This document shows positions 17,474-26,155 of a stretch of 64,000 nt of DNA, one piece after another; positions within the stretch are counted from its first letter, which is position 1, and every line of letters begins with the position of its first letter. Origin of the DNA: Acetobacter nitrogenifigens DSM 23921 = NBRC 105050 (lineage in GTDB: Bacteria; Pseudomonadota; Alphaproteobacteria; Acetobacterales; Acetobacteraceae); assembly GCF_000429165.1 (NCBI RefSeq), contig NZ_KE386853.1:176513-240512 (forward strand), given 5' to 3'. The position numbers were made by a program, and so were the translations under genes. The notes under the pieces were generated by a model. That model was not told where the DNA came from, did not search any database, and saw only the letters and a list, made by a program, of their open reading frames with translations.

Positions 17474-17879
17474 CCTGGAGAAACCTGGCTTGTCCGGTGT
17501 CCGTGGCAGGGGGCAGGGCGGGCTACACGGTATGCGTCGGCGAAATCTGCGGAGTGGGCGTGACTTCAAAAGCGCCGGTGTCGATTTTCTTAAAAACTCG
17601 CTGGATATCCTGATGTGGATTTGATCACCGTCCGGGTTACAGGCTGAACGTTTTCGGAAAAGTAGCGCCTACTCGCGACGGCCGTTCGTTGAGAGCCGGT
17701 CGCGGAGTGCGGAAGTCTGGTTTGCTTGCCGTCTTCCGCACGATCGTCGTGGTGCGTTCTGGCTTGAAATTGCCCCGTCCGGACGTCTGAAAGCATGCGC
17801 CGCGTGGCGTCTGAGGTAACCTGTGCTCTCTTTCCAGCCAACGGAGCTCTGGTTACGTCTGGATCGGAGGGGTAGGTGG
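17474..17879. other. Intergenic region, no gene seen
   Basis: This is convergent space between the MFS gene and the moxR operon end. Short open frames are present but none has family features or a good ribosome-binding site. No clear terminator with a T-run was found. Confidence 0.4.
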
Positions 17880-20057
17880 TTAGCCTCGTCCTTCCCGCCA
17901 CCAGCCGAAGCCAAGGGCCGCCAGCGCCAAAACCAGCGCCAATGCGCCGGGGAATATGGGCGTGGACGTTGCGCCTGTCGCCACGCTCGCGCGGCGAAGG
18001 GGGAAGTCCATACTGGTTTGTGCGCTAGCGCTGCTTGAGGCGCCGCCGCCACTGACATGCAGGGCCGGAACCGCCAGATGGCTAGGGTCGTCGCCCAGCC
18101 ACGCCACCCGGCCGCCAGTGCGTTGCGCCATTGGCCCCATATGCGCGGCGGTCAGGCGCAGGTCTGCGAATTCGGCCGGGTCGGCCTGACGAGGGGCGGC
18201 GTAGGCGCGCCGCTCTCCATCGTCCGCTTGCCACACGCCGGGCTGGGATGCAGGAATCCGGGCCGTGAAGACACCAGGTCCCGCCGAGCGGAGCGTGGCC
18301 GCGCTGCTTGTTCCGTCGGGGGCCGTGATCGTCACGCCGGCGGGCGGATTGGCGGCCTCAGTGTGGCGTGTGACCGTAAGAGCGCCATCGGCGATGCGCG
18401 CCTCAAGCCGTTCTTCCTCAAGATCAGGTTCTTTCATCAGCCAGTGGGAGATGCGCCGAAGCAGCTCGGCCTGCGGACCGCCGCCATATTCGCCGCGCGA
18501 CCACAGCCAGATCTGATCGGAAAGCAGCAGGGCAACCCGCCCCCTGTCCACGTGATCGAGAATGAGCAGAGGCGCGCCGTCGGGGCCGCTCATCAACGCT
18601 TCGCCGTGCGAGGAATCCGGTTTCAGGGCGCGATACCATGGTCCCCATTGCCCCGAGAGGTCCCCGGCCGGTGTTGGGGACGCCGTTGCGCTCTGCGGCG
18701 GGGCTCCCGGAAGCTCCGCCGTCACGGGATGACGTCGACCGTCTTCGGTCAGTTGCGGCCTGAATCGTTGCACGGTCACGCCCGAGGGCGTCTCGCCGGG
18801 CGCGCTGAGAGGAACATGGGCGGGCAGGATATCGCCGACGGCCGTGTCCTGTAGCGAGCCGGGCCCCACGAACTCCGGACCGGCGGTCAGAAGCAGGCCG
18901 CCGCCGTTACGTACGTAACGCGCGATGTTGCGCAGGTAGACCGGCGGCAGGATGGCGCGATTTTCGAACCCGTCGAGAATGATCAGATCGAACTGTTCGA
19001 TCTTGTCCTGAAACAGCTCCTGTACCGGAAACGCGATCAGCGCGAGATCGGACAAAGGCGTGCCGTCGTCCTTGTCGGGCGGGCGCAGGATGGTGAAGTG
19101 AACCAGATCGACCGACGGATCTGCTTTGAGCAGGCGGCGCCAGACCCGCTCGCCCTGATTGGGCGTGCCGGAGACCAGGAGCACTTTCAGGCGATCGCGC
19201 ACGCCGTTGATTCGCACCACGTCCTGATTGTTGAGTGTCGAGACCTCGCCAGGTAGTTCGGAGACGGACAGGGCGACCAGCGTTTCGCCGGGGTGGGTGA
19301 CGGGGAGCTGGATGTCCTGTGGCTTTCCGACGGTGACCGGCGCTTCCAGCTTGTCGGCGCCGTCTTCGCGCACTGTGACGATCGCCTGAGCGCCGGCGCG
19401 CGCGCCGGGACCGGCGTCGTCCACCTGCACTCGCAGCGTGGCCGGCTGCCCTACAATCGCATACGGCGGCGCCTGCAGAACGCGCAGCCGTCGATCCGTC
19501 TCCTCACCCCGTCCGGTCATCAGGACATGCAGGGGCAGGGTGGCGATTTTGCCTGCAGAGTCACGCGGTGAGAGACGCTCCGGAATTCTCTCCGGCGTGT
19601 CGAGTGTCTGCCCATCGGTAATTACGACTGCGCCTGCGAACTGCTCAGGGGGTATGTCCGCCGCCGCCTGAGCCAGCGCGTCGAACAGATGGGTGCCGTT
19701 CGCGCGTTCATCCCGAACAGTGACCGTGCGAAGGGTGAGGCCCTGCGGGACATTTGCGCCCAGCGCCTGTGCGGCGGCGCGCGCAATGGCCGCGCGATCG
19801 CGGATCGCCATCGAGCCGGTCTGGTCGACAAGAACCAACGCAGTTTGCGGAAGGTCGCGGTGTGTTTCATGCAACGCACGGGGGCCACTCAACCACAGCA
19901 ACCCGATTGCGGCGACCAGAGCCCGCAGGAACGCGCCCCGCATTCCGGACGCGAGGCCGCTCAGCAGAACGAGCGCCGCCGCGATCGCCAGTGCGATCAA
20001 CGCCCATACGGGGATCAGGGGCGCGAAGCCGATGGTTGTGGAGAGCGCGCTGGTCAT
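17880..20057 (-). CDS. VWA / glutamine-amidotransferase-like membrane protein
   Basis: A 725-residue inner-membrane protein, last gene of the moxR operon. Two N-terminal helices (about 15-35 and 43-58) precede a von Willebrand A-like domain with LVLVDQTGSM (D78-x-T80-x-S82, a MIDAS-like metal site). A beta-rich middle and an amidotransferase-like fold follow (RLKVLLVSGTPNQGERVWRR, then DLIILDGFENRAI and NGGGLLLTAGPEF). No catalytic Cys of class-I amidotransferases is seen at the usual nucleophile elbow, so it is probably a structural fold. One more helix near the C-terminus anchors it. Such proteins accompany MoxR, DUF58 and DUF4159 in alphaproteobacteria; the function is not established. Confidence 0.82.
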   Translation of the reverse strand: MTSALSTTIGFAPLIPVWALIALAIAAALVLLSGLASGMRGAFLRALVAAIGLLWLSGPRALHETHRDLPQTALVLVDQTGSMAIRDRAAIARAAAQALGANVPQGLTLRTVTVRDERANGTHLFDALAQAAADIPPEQFAGAVVITDGQTLDTPERIPERLSPRDSAGKIATLPLHVLMTGRGEETDRRLRVLQAPPYAIVGQPATLRVQVDDAGPGARAGAQAIVTVREDGADKLEAPVTVGKPQDIQLPVTHPGETLVALSVSELPGEVSTLNNQDVVRINGVRDRLKVLLVSGTPNQGERVWRRLLKADPSVDLVHFTILRPPDKDDGTPLSDLALIAFPVQELFQDKIEQFDLIILDGFENRAILPPVYLRNIARYVRNGGGLLLTAGPEFVGPGSLQDTAVGDILPAHVPLSAPGETPSGVTVQRFRPQLTEDGRRHPVTAELPGAPPQSATASPTPAGDLSGQWGPWYRALKPDSSHGEALMSGPDGAPLLILDHVDRGRVALLLSDQIWLWSRGEYGGGPQAELLRRISHWLMKEPDLEEERLEARIADGALTVTRHTEAANPPAGVTITAPDGTSSAATLRSAGPGVFTARIPASQPGVWQADDGERRAYAAPRQADPAEFADLRLTAAHMGPMAQRTGGRVAWLGDDPSHLAVPALHVSGGGASSSASAQTSMDFPLRRASVATGATSTPIFPGALALVLALAALGFGWWREGRG

Positions 20058-20081
20058 GGGGCGATTCCGGTCATGGCGTGC

Positions 20082-23000
20082 TCACTGCCCCAGGCGCTTG
20101 AGGATAGCCGGCACATGGACTTGATCCGCCTTGTAGTTTCCAGTCAGCGCATAAATGACGGCGTTGACGCCGAAGCGGTAAGCCGTGCGACGTTGCTCGT
20201 CACCGCCAGGTATCGCGGCGAAAGGCGCGTTTCCATCGGCGTCCAGCGCCCATACATGCGCCCAGTCAGCCGCGCCGATGATGACGGGGCTGACGTCGTC
20301 ATTCTCGGCCTCTCCCTCACGCGCGACCCAGACAGGCTGACCCGCGTATCTGCCGGGGAAGTCATGCAGCAGGTAGAACGTGTGCGCCAGCACGTGATGA
20401 TCGTCCAGCTTCGTGAGCGGTGGAATTGGCAGACCGGCGGTGACGCGCCGTAACGCCGCCGCAGCCCCCGGCGCCTCTCCCGCAAAAGACGCCTCGTCAT
20501 CGCCCGACGCGCTCTGTCGGGGGGCGGACGCCGGATCGACGCCTTGTGTGTCGATCACGATAATGCCGCCATGCGCCATGAAGGAGGTCAGGGCGGCAGT
20601 CATTGCGGGCGTCGTTTGGGCGTTGGCTGTAACCGGCCAGTAGAGCAGAGGATAATAGGACAGGTCGTCGGTTCCGGGGCGAACTCCGTCCGGGTGGCCG
20701 AGGACGGCGGAGGTGCGGGCGTTGACATAGGTCGAGAGTCCCTGAAGCCCTTCCTGCGACACCGTATCCACCTCGCTGTCCCCGGTCAGGACGTAGGCGA
20801 GGCGGGTTTCAAGGGCGGCCTGCGGAACTGGGACGTTCGCTACGCCCGGCGCCGTGGCGGGAACTGAGGAAATCGGCCTGGGGGATGTGGGGTTCGTGAC
20901 TGGCGAGTCCGAAGACAAGGGAGCCGAAGATGGCGGCTCTGGCGATTGGGCGAAGGAGGCAGATTCGCCGGTGACGGAAAGAGCGCCCAGTCCGCCAACG
21001 ATAAGAATCGAACAGCGAAGGACCTGACTTCCTGACGAACGTCGCCCTCGCGTGAGAGCGCGCACTCTCAGCAGGGCGCCGCCGCGCAGGGCGAGAGTCC
21101 ACACTGCGTCGACACATAACAGCGCCAGGGCCAGTGCGATCAGCGTGGGGCCGTATGCGTGATCGGGTCTGTGTCCTGTGGGGTCAGTGAGCGCACCTGT
21201 CGGCGTCAGTGGATCGAGGCGACGTATTGTGTCGCCGACGTTCAGCGCACGACGGTCGGCGCGCGCGCCATATAGACCCGGCGGATGTTCCGGCGAGACC
21301 GTCTCTGTGCCGAAACGATTGGCCGCCAGCCCGCGCGCGAAGGGCGGCGGCGGCCCGAGCGCGCCGTCGCCGTCGAGGGTGAGAACCGGCGACAACATGG
21401 CGTCGTCTGAAGGAGCGTCCACGCCGTTAGCGTGTTCGATCAAACGTTCAAGCATGGAGACGAACAGGCCGGATAACGGAAGATTGGACCAGTCGGCGGT
21501 CGCTGTGACGTGAAACAGGATCACGTCGCCCTTGCCAAGCGCCGCGTGTGTGACAAGCGGCGTTCCGTCAGCGAGCCGCGCCCAGCTGTGATCGCCAAGG
21601 TCTGACGCAGGGCGCGCCAGCACCTGTCGTGAAACCGAGACGTCAGTCGAGACAGGAAGGCCGTGAAAGGGCGACGTGCTGGCGAACGGCGCAAGCGGCT
21701 GCGGCTTGCCCCACGACATCGCGCCGCCAAGTTGCCGCGCGTTCGCCATCAGGGGAACGGGGAGCAGCGACTCCGAGATGGTCTCAGCGGGCGCATTGGG
21801 CGGCTCTTCGGCGCTGTCCGCAGCTGGAGTGTCGTCTCCGCCGCCGGTCAGGGTTCGACCCGCGAAGCGAATCAGGACGCCGCCGCCGCGTACCCAGTCG
21901 GCCACGCGCTTGCGGGTGGCTGAGTCCGCCAGCGCTCCGTCCGGTGCGATCATCACTGAGAGAGGTTGCGACAGCAGGGAGGAGACGCTTCCTTCCCTGA
22001 TGTCCGCGTTTGGGGCCAGGGCGCGTCGCAGGTAGAACAGGGGACCAACCAGCGGCGTGTCGCTGACGCCGACGGAGATGATTCCGACCGGGCGCACGCG
22101 GTCGCCTTCGTCCAGCAGCAACGCCGCAGCGGCTGAGGGGACGCCGTCGACAGTCACCATGTCGATCCGGTTGCGCATCGCGGCGGGCAGGGCGAGGGGA
22201 ACTGGAACTTCGCGTGCGAAAGCGGGCGCGGTGACTTCGCTCAGGCCTATGGTGCCTCCGTCCTGCGCGTGCGCGCGAATGCGCAGCAATCGGGGAGCGT
22301 TGTCCGGAACAATGACCACAGTTGCTACGACGTTCGCTTCGCCGGATGGATTGGTTTCGCCGGTCTTGTTAGCAGGGACGCTTTCCGGAGCGGGCTGATT
22401 TTCAGAGGAAACGCCGCCGCGTCGTGGGACCAGCACGACGGGAGAACCATCCTTGATCCGTATCTCCTGCACTGACGCGAGGTTGCGCAACGCTTCGGCA
22501 AACGCCTGATCCGCGTGAGCGGCGCTCTCTTTCGCGCCTTTGCTGTCCGCCTGGGCGGGAGGGACGACCACCGGCGTGGCCACCCCGTCGCTGATATAAA
22601 CGATCCCACCGACCGATATGCCTGCGTCACGCAGATTGCGCAGGGCCAGCGCGGCGGCTGCGCGGTCGATCGGCCATGGCGCGGGTCGGGCGGCTTCCAG
22701 CAATGCGGCCGCGCGCGCGGCGCTTGCAGGGGAAAGGGAGGCGGGCTGTGCGCCAACTTTTGAGGCGCCGGACGCAGAGTGCGCCGCCGCCAGAATGTCG
22801 CGGTCCGCAGTGCGCAGCAGAATTACGGGACGCCCGCCGTGCGCGGCGGCGCTTAGAACCATACGGGCCGCAGTGACGCGTTCGGGCCAGCTGGAGGCGG
22901 ACATCACTCCGTCGTCGATAGCGAGCAGCAGCGCGCCGGAGCCAGGCAGCGGCATCGGATTTCCGGGCCGCACGGGGTCCGCGAACCCGAGGATCAGAAG

Positions 23001-23198
23001 CGTCGCAGCGGCGATGCGAAGAGCGAGCAGCCACACGGGCGGCGTCGCTGCGTCGTTTCGCTCCTGCCGGAGGCGCAGCAGCAGCCTGACGGGCGGGAAG
23101 ACAATGCGCCGAGGCGCCGGAGGGCGGGCGCGAAGCAGCCACCATATGGCGGGCAGCAACGCGAGCGCGGCCAGCAGGGCGGGCGCCGTGAACACCAT
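20082..23198 (-). CDS. BatA-like N-terminus / DUF4159 membrane protein
   Basis: A 1038-residue protein. The N-terminal 80 residues (MVFTAPALLAALALLPAIWW, then IVFPPVRLLLRL and a second helix) match the aerotolerance-regulator BatA-type N-terminal domain. A long middle holds a degenerate VWA-like region (LLLAIDDGVMSASSWPERV) and an amidotransferase-like section. Two helices lie near 690-770, then a Ser/Pro-rich linker and a C-terminal DUF4159 domain (about 830-1030: LSYYPLLYWPV, AHGGIIVIDTQG). It begins 1 bp after the DUF58 gene. Its role is probably envelope or extracytoplasmic with the MoxR ATPase; the substrate is unknown. Confidence 0.85.
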   Translation of the reverse strand: MVFTAPALLAALALLPAIWWLLRARPPAPRRIVFPPVRLLLRLRQERNDAATPPVWLLALRIAAATLLILGFADPVRPGNPMPLPGSGALLLAIDDGVMSASSWPERVTAARMVLSAAAHGGRPVILLRTADRDILAAAHSASGASKVGAQPASLSPASAARAAALLEAARPAPWPIDRAAAALALRNLRDAGISVGGIVYISDGVATPVVVPPAQADSKGAKESAAHADQAFAEALRNLASVQEIRIKDGSPVVLVPRRGGVSSENQPAPESVPANKTGETNPSGEANVVATVVIVPDNAPRLLRIRAHAQDGGTIGLSEVTAPAFAREVPVPLALPAAMRNRIDMVTVDGVPSAAAALLLDEGDRVRPVGIISVGVSDTPLVGPLFYLRRALAPNADIREGSVSSLLSQPLSVMIAPDGALADSATRKRVADWVRGGGVLIRFAGRTLTGGGDDTPAADSAEEPPNAPAETISESLLPVPLMANARQLGGAMSWGKPQPLAPFASTSPFHGLPVSTDVSVSRQVLARPASDLGDHSWARLADGTPLVTHAALGKGDVILFHVTATADWSNLPLSGLFVSMLERLIEHANGVDAPSDDAMLSPVLTLDGDGALGPPPPFARGLAANRFGTETVSPEHPPGLYGARADRRALNVGDTIRRLDPLTPTGALTDPTGHRPDHAYGPTLIALALALLCVDAVWTLALRGGALLRVRALTRGRRSSGSQVLRCSILIVGGLGALSVTGESASFAQSPEPPSSAPLSSDSPVTNPTSPRPISSVPATAPGVANVPVPQAALETRLAYVLTGDSEVDTVSQEGLQGLSTYVNARTSAVLGHPDGVRPGTDDLSYYPLLYWPVTANAQTTPAMTAALTSFMAHGGIIVIDTQGVDPASAPRQSASGDDEASFAGEAPGAAAALRRVTAGLPIPPLTKLDDHHVLAHTFYLLHDFPGRYAGQPVWVAREGEAENDDVSPVIIGAADWAHVWALDADGNAPFAAIPGGDEQRRTAYRFGVNAVIYALTGNYKADQVHVPAILKRLGQ

Positions 23199-23199
23199 C

Positions 23200-24243
23200 T
23201 CAGGCGCCTCTGCGCATCGAATCGCCGCGCAAGGCGATGGCTTCGCTCAGGGCGAGAAGGGCCGGAGCTGGCGCCTGATCCGTGACGTGGGAGAGCAGGG
23301 TGTGACCTGTGGCTGTGGCCAGAGTGCGAAGTTCCTCTCGCCATTCCGCAAAAACGGCGCGGTAGTCGCGTTGCAGCGTTTCGACGTGCGGCAGTATGAG
23401 ATCCGGCTCCGCCTCCGCCCCAGAAAATCGAACGCGGCCGCTATAGGGAAACGTGGTTTCGGCGGGATCGACGATATGGAGCAGAAAAGATCGCACTGGC
23501 GTGGCGGCGAGATTGCGCAGCAGTGATCCGATTTCATCCTCGAGGCACAGGAAATCGCTGGCGATGACGAGGCGTGCGTGTTGCGGCAGCGCCGCCGCCA
23601 GAGGCAGGGTGGCGCTGCCCGGAGTCTCGTTCTGGGCAGCCTGCTCCGCCATGAGCGCCTGCGCCAGCTTTGTGGCGATTCGCGACGCGCCGGCCGGAAG
23701 CGGCGCAACGCCGCGCGGGGTCAGCAGGCGCACACGCTCCCCGCCATTGTGGAGCAATGTCGCAAGTGCGAGCAGCATCAGGATCGCGCGGTCGCGTTTA
23801 AGTGGCGGCGTGTCGCCGTTCTGCGACGACGACCAGAGCATCGATGGGGACAGGTCGCACCAGAGATAGACGGTTTGCGCGATCTCGGCTTCGGTTTCAC
23901 GCACGTAAGCGCGGTGGCTGCGCGCCGACTGACGCCAGTCGATGCGTGTGACAGGCTCTCCGGGCAGGGAAGGCCTGTATTGCCAGAAAGTCTCGCCCAT
24001 GCCGGCGCGTCGCCGCCCATGCTGCCCGAGGGAGACGGTGTTCGCGATCTTCTCGGCCTCTGCGACCAGGGCGGGGAGACGCGCGGCGAGGGCCGCCGCT
24101 TCCGCCGCCATGGACAGGACAGGCGCGGCGGGGCGGCGTTCGGGCGCCCCGCCGCCGCTCCCGGTGACGCGGGGTCGGAAGAACGACCCAAGGCTGGAGA
24201 GAAAACCCTCCCGAGCAGCCTCGATCTTCGTATTCGCAGGCAA
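23200..24243 (-). CDS. DUF58 domain protein
   Basis: The 347-residue protein holds the DUF58 signature: HGRRRAGMGETFWQYRP, then DWRQSARSHRAYVRE (about 76-120), followed by a VWA-like fold (VYLWCDLSPSM with a MIDAS-type Asp-x-Ser-x-Ser/Met variant). DUF58 proteins are encoded next to MoxR ATPases almost everywhere and are thought to be their adaptors or partners. The gene starts 2 bp after moxR and ends 1 bp before the DUF4159 gene, so the operon is tightly coupled. It is soluble by appearance; no transmembrane helix is seen. Confidence 0.92.
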   Translation of the reverse strand: MPANTKIEAAREGFLSSLGSFFRPRVTGSGGGAPERRPAAPVLSMAAEAAALAARLPALVAEAEKIANTVSLGQHGRRRAGMGETFWQYRPSLPGEPVTRIDWRQSARSHRAYVRETEAEIAQTVYLWCDLSPSMLWSSSQNGDTPPLKRDRAILMLLALATLLHNGGERVRLLTPRGVAPLPAGASRIATKLAQALMAEQAAQNETPGSATLPLAAALPQHARLVIASDFLCLEDEIGSLLRNLAATPVRSFLLHIVDPAETTFPYSGRVRFSGAEAEPDLILPHVETLQRDYRAVFAEWREELRTLATATGHTLLSHVTDQAPAPALLALSEAIALRGDSMRRGA

Positions 24244-24245
24244 AG

Positions 24246-25286
24246 TCAGCCCAGACGGCGGACGAGATCGTCGATCACGTCTTCGATGCGGGTCGCGTTG
24301 GCGCGGGCGGAAAAGCTCAGAGCCATGCGATGGGCCAGCACGGGTTTGGCCAGAGCCGCGACGTCATCAAGATTGGGCGAAAGGCGCCCGTCCAGCAGTG
24401 CGCGTGCGCGGGTAGCAAGCATCAGCGTCTGGGCGGCGCGCGGTCCGGGGCCCCATGCGATGGCGTCGCGCACTGCGGCGACGTCAGAGGTTTCGGGTCG
24501 CGCGGAACGGACCAGATTGAGGATTGCGTCCACGATTCGGTCGCCGATCGGCAGGCTGCGCACCGTCTCCTGCGCGGCGATGAGGTCGGTCGTGGAGAGC
24601 GCGGGACGCGCCTGCTGCTGCTGAAGGCCGGTAGTCGCGAGGAGCATCGCCCGTTCGTCCGCGGCGTCCGGGAAGCCGAGCTGGATCTGCAGCATGAAGC
24701 GGTCGAGCTGCGCTTCCGGCAGCGGATAGGTTCCTTCCTGATCGATCGGGTTCTGGGTGGCGAGGACATGGAAGGGCTTGGGCAACGGATAATCAGTGCC
24801 GGCGATCGACACCCGGTGTTCCTGCATCGCCTGCAGCAACGCCGATTGCGTGCGCGGGCTGGCGCGGTTGATTTCGTCGGCCATCAGCAACTGGGAAAAA
24901 ACCGGGCCGGGAACGAAGCGGAAGCTGCGATGTCCGGCGGCGTCCTCGTCGAGGATTTCGCTCCCTGTGATGTCGGACGGCATCAGATCAGGGGTGAACT
25001 GCACGCGGCGCGCGTCCAGCCCCAGCACGACGCCCAGAGTCGTCACCAGCAGCGTCTTGCCGAGTCCCGGCGCCCCGACCAGCAGCGCATGGCCGCCAGC
25101 GAGAATGCTGATCATGGCCTGCTCGATTACGGCGCCCTGGCCGAACACGACGCGGCTGATTTCACCGCGCGCAGCCTGCAACTGCGCCGTTACGGCGTCT
25201 GCGCGTTTTGCGGCGTCTCCGGACGGGTCGTCTGCGGAGCCGGATGCGTGCGGGGCCGGGTGAATCGAGAAGGTGTCTGACGTCAT
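24246..25286 (-). CDS. MoxR-family AAA+ ATPase
   Basis: AAA+ chaperone-like ATPase of 346 residues. Walker A is GAPGLGKT (71-78), Walker B LLMADEI (133-139), with MPSDITGSEI, NRASPRTQSALLQAMQE and ATQNPIDQEGTYPLPEAQLDRF, all diagnostic of MoxR. The first 30 residues are polar and variable. MoxR proteins work with VWA proteins in maturation of enzymes or stress resistance; here the partners are the three genes downstream. It is first in the operon, with a 96-bp divergent promoter region shared with the DUF1285 gene. Confidence 0.95.
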   Translation of the reverse strand: MTSDTFSIHPAPHASGSADDPSGDAAKRADAVTAQLQAARGEISRVVFGQGAVIEQAMISILAGGHALLVGAPGLGKTLLVTTLGVVLGLDARRVQFTPDLMPSDITGSEILDEDAAGHRSFRFVPGPVFSQLLMADEINRASPRTQSALLQAMQEHRVSIAGTDYPLPKPFHVLATQNPIDQEGTYPLPEAQLDRFMLQIQLGFPDAADERAMLLATTGLQQQQARPALSTTDLIAAQETVRSLPIGDRIVDAILNLVRSARPETSDVAAVRDAIAWGPGPRAAQTLMLATRARALLDGRLSPNLDDVAALAKPVLAHRMALSFSARANATRIEDVIDDLVRRLG

Positions 25287-25382
25287 AGTTTTCAGTCTGT
25301 GCGCGTCCGGGTCTTACATCAAGCCGGGGGGCGACCCTATATGTGGTTGGCCCGCAGGCAAACAGAAGCAGGTTAATCGAAC

Positions 25383-26075
25383 GTGACCCGTGACTCTTTT
25401 TCGAAAGACCAACGATGCGCCGATACGCTGGCGGGTCGCCTCAACACGGCTGAGGCGTCTCATTACGCGACGACGACGGCTCCGACGCCGTTGGACGGGT
25501 CGCCTTCAGGCGGGGAGCCGCCACGGCGAAAGCCGCAGCAGTGCGGCGCTTTGCCGTTTCTGATCCGGCGCGATGGCGCCTGGCTCTACAGGGGCTCGCC
25601 TATTCGTCGCAAGCCGATGGTCTGCTTATTCTCCTCCGCGCTACGGCGCGCCGTGGACGGCGTTTTTTGGCTCTCCACGCCAGTCGAGGAAGGGACGATC
25701 GAGGTCGAGGACGCGCCGTTTGTCGCCGTGGAGCTGGAGTGGTGCGGATGTGGGCGCGAACAGGTTTTGTGTTTTCGCACCAATGTTGACGAAGTCGTCA
25801 CTGCGGGACCGGAGCATCCGCTGCGGGCGCAATGGAATGCTCCTTTGGACGCCTGCGACAGTCAGACGCCGCCTTATCTGACAGTCAGGAAGGGCGAGGG
25901 CGCGCTGCCGATTGAGGCCCGAATTTCGCGCCCTGTGTGGTACGAACTTGCAGCGTTGGCCGTGCCGGGCTGCCATTGCGGGCAATCCTGCCTGGGCGTC
26001 TGGAGCCAGGGCGTGTTTTTTCCGCTGGCGCGCGCTCCGCGCGGATGCCCTGACGCTCTGATGGATTGCGAATAG
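25383..26075 (+). CDS. DUF1285 domain protein
   Basis: Cytosolic protein of 230 residues. The domain starts near residue 53: CGALPFLIRRDGAWLYRGSP, then IRRKPMVCLFSSALRR and EDAPFVAVELEW, the family pattern. It normally sits beside moxR in alphaproteobacteria, as here (divergent). The ~50-residue N-terminal stretch is poor in conserved features, and the GTG start is uncertain; a later start is possible. It is unusually rich in cysteines at the end (CHCGQSCLGVW). Function unknown. Confidence 0.8.
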   Translation: MTRDSFSKDQRCADTLAGRLNTAEASHYATTTAPTPLDGSPSGGEPPRRKPQQCGALPFLIRRDGAWLYRGSPIRRKPMVCLFSSALRRAVDGVFWLSTPVEEGTIEVEDAPFVAVELEWCGCGREQVLCFRTNVDEVVTAGPEHPLRAQWNAPLDACDSQTPPYLTVRKGEGALPIEARISRPVWYELAALAVPGCHCGQSCLGVWSQGVFFPLARAPRGCPDALMDCE

Positions 26076-26155
26076 CCGCCGCGAGGCTACGAGAATGAAA
26101 CGCGGCATCCGGCGTAAACGTTCGCGTACCGCGTGCTTCCGTATAAAATCACTGG

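Noticed and set aside
16229..17569. A 446-codon minus-strand open frame inside the MFS gene
   Set aside because: It is the mirror of a clear transporter; the translated protein is Arg/His/Gln-rich with no motif.
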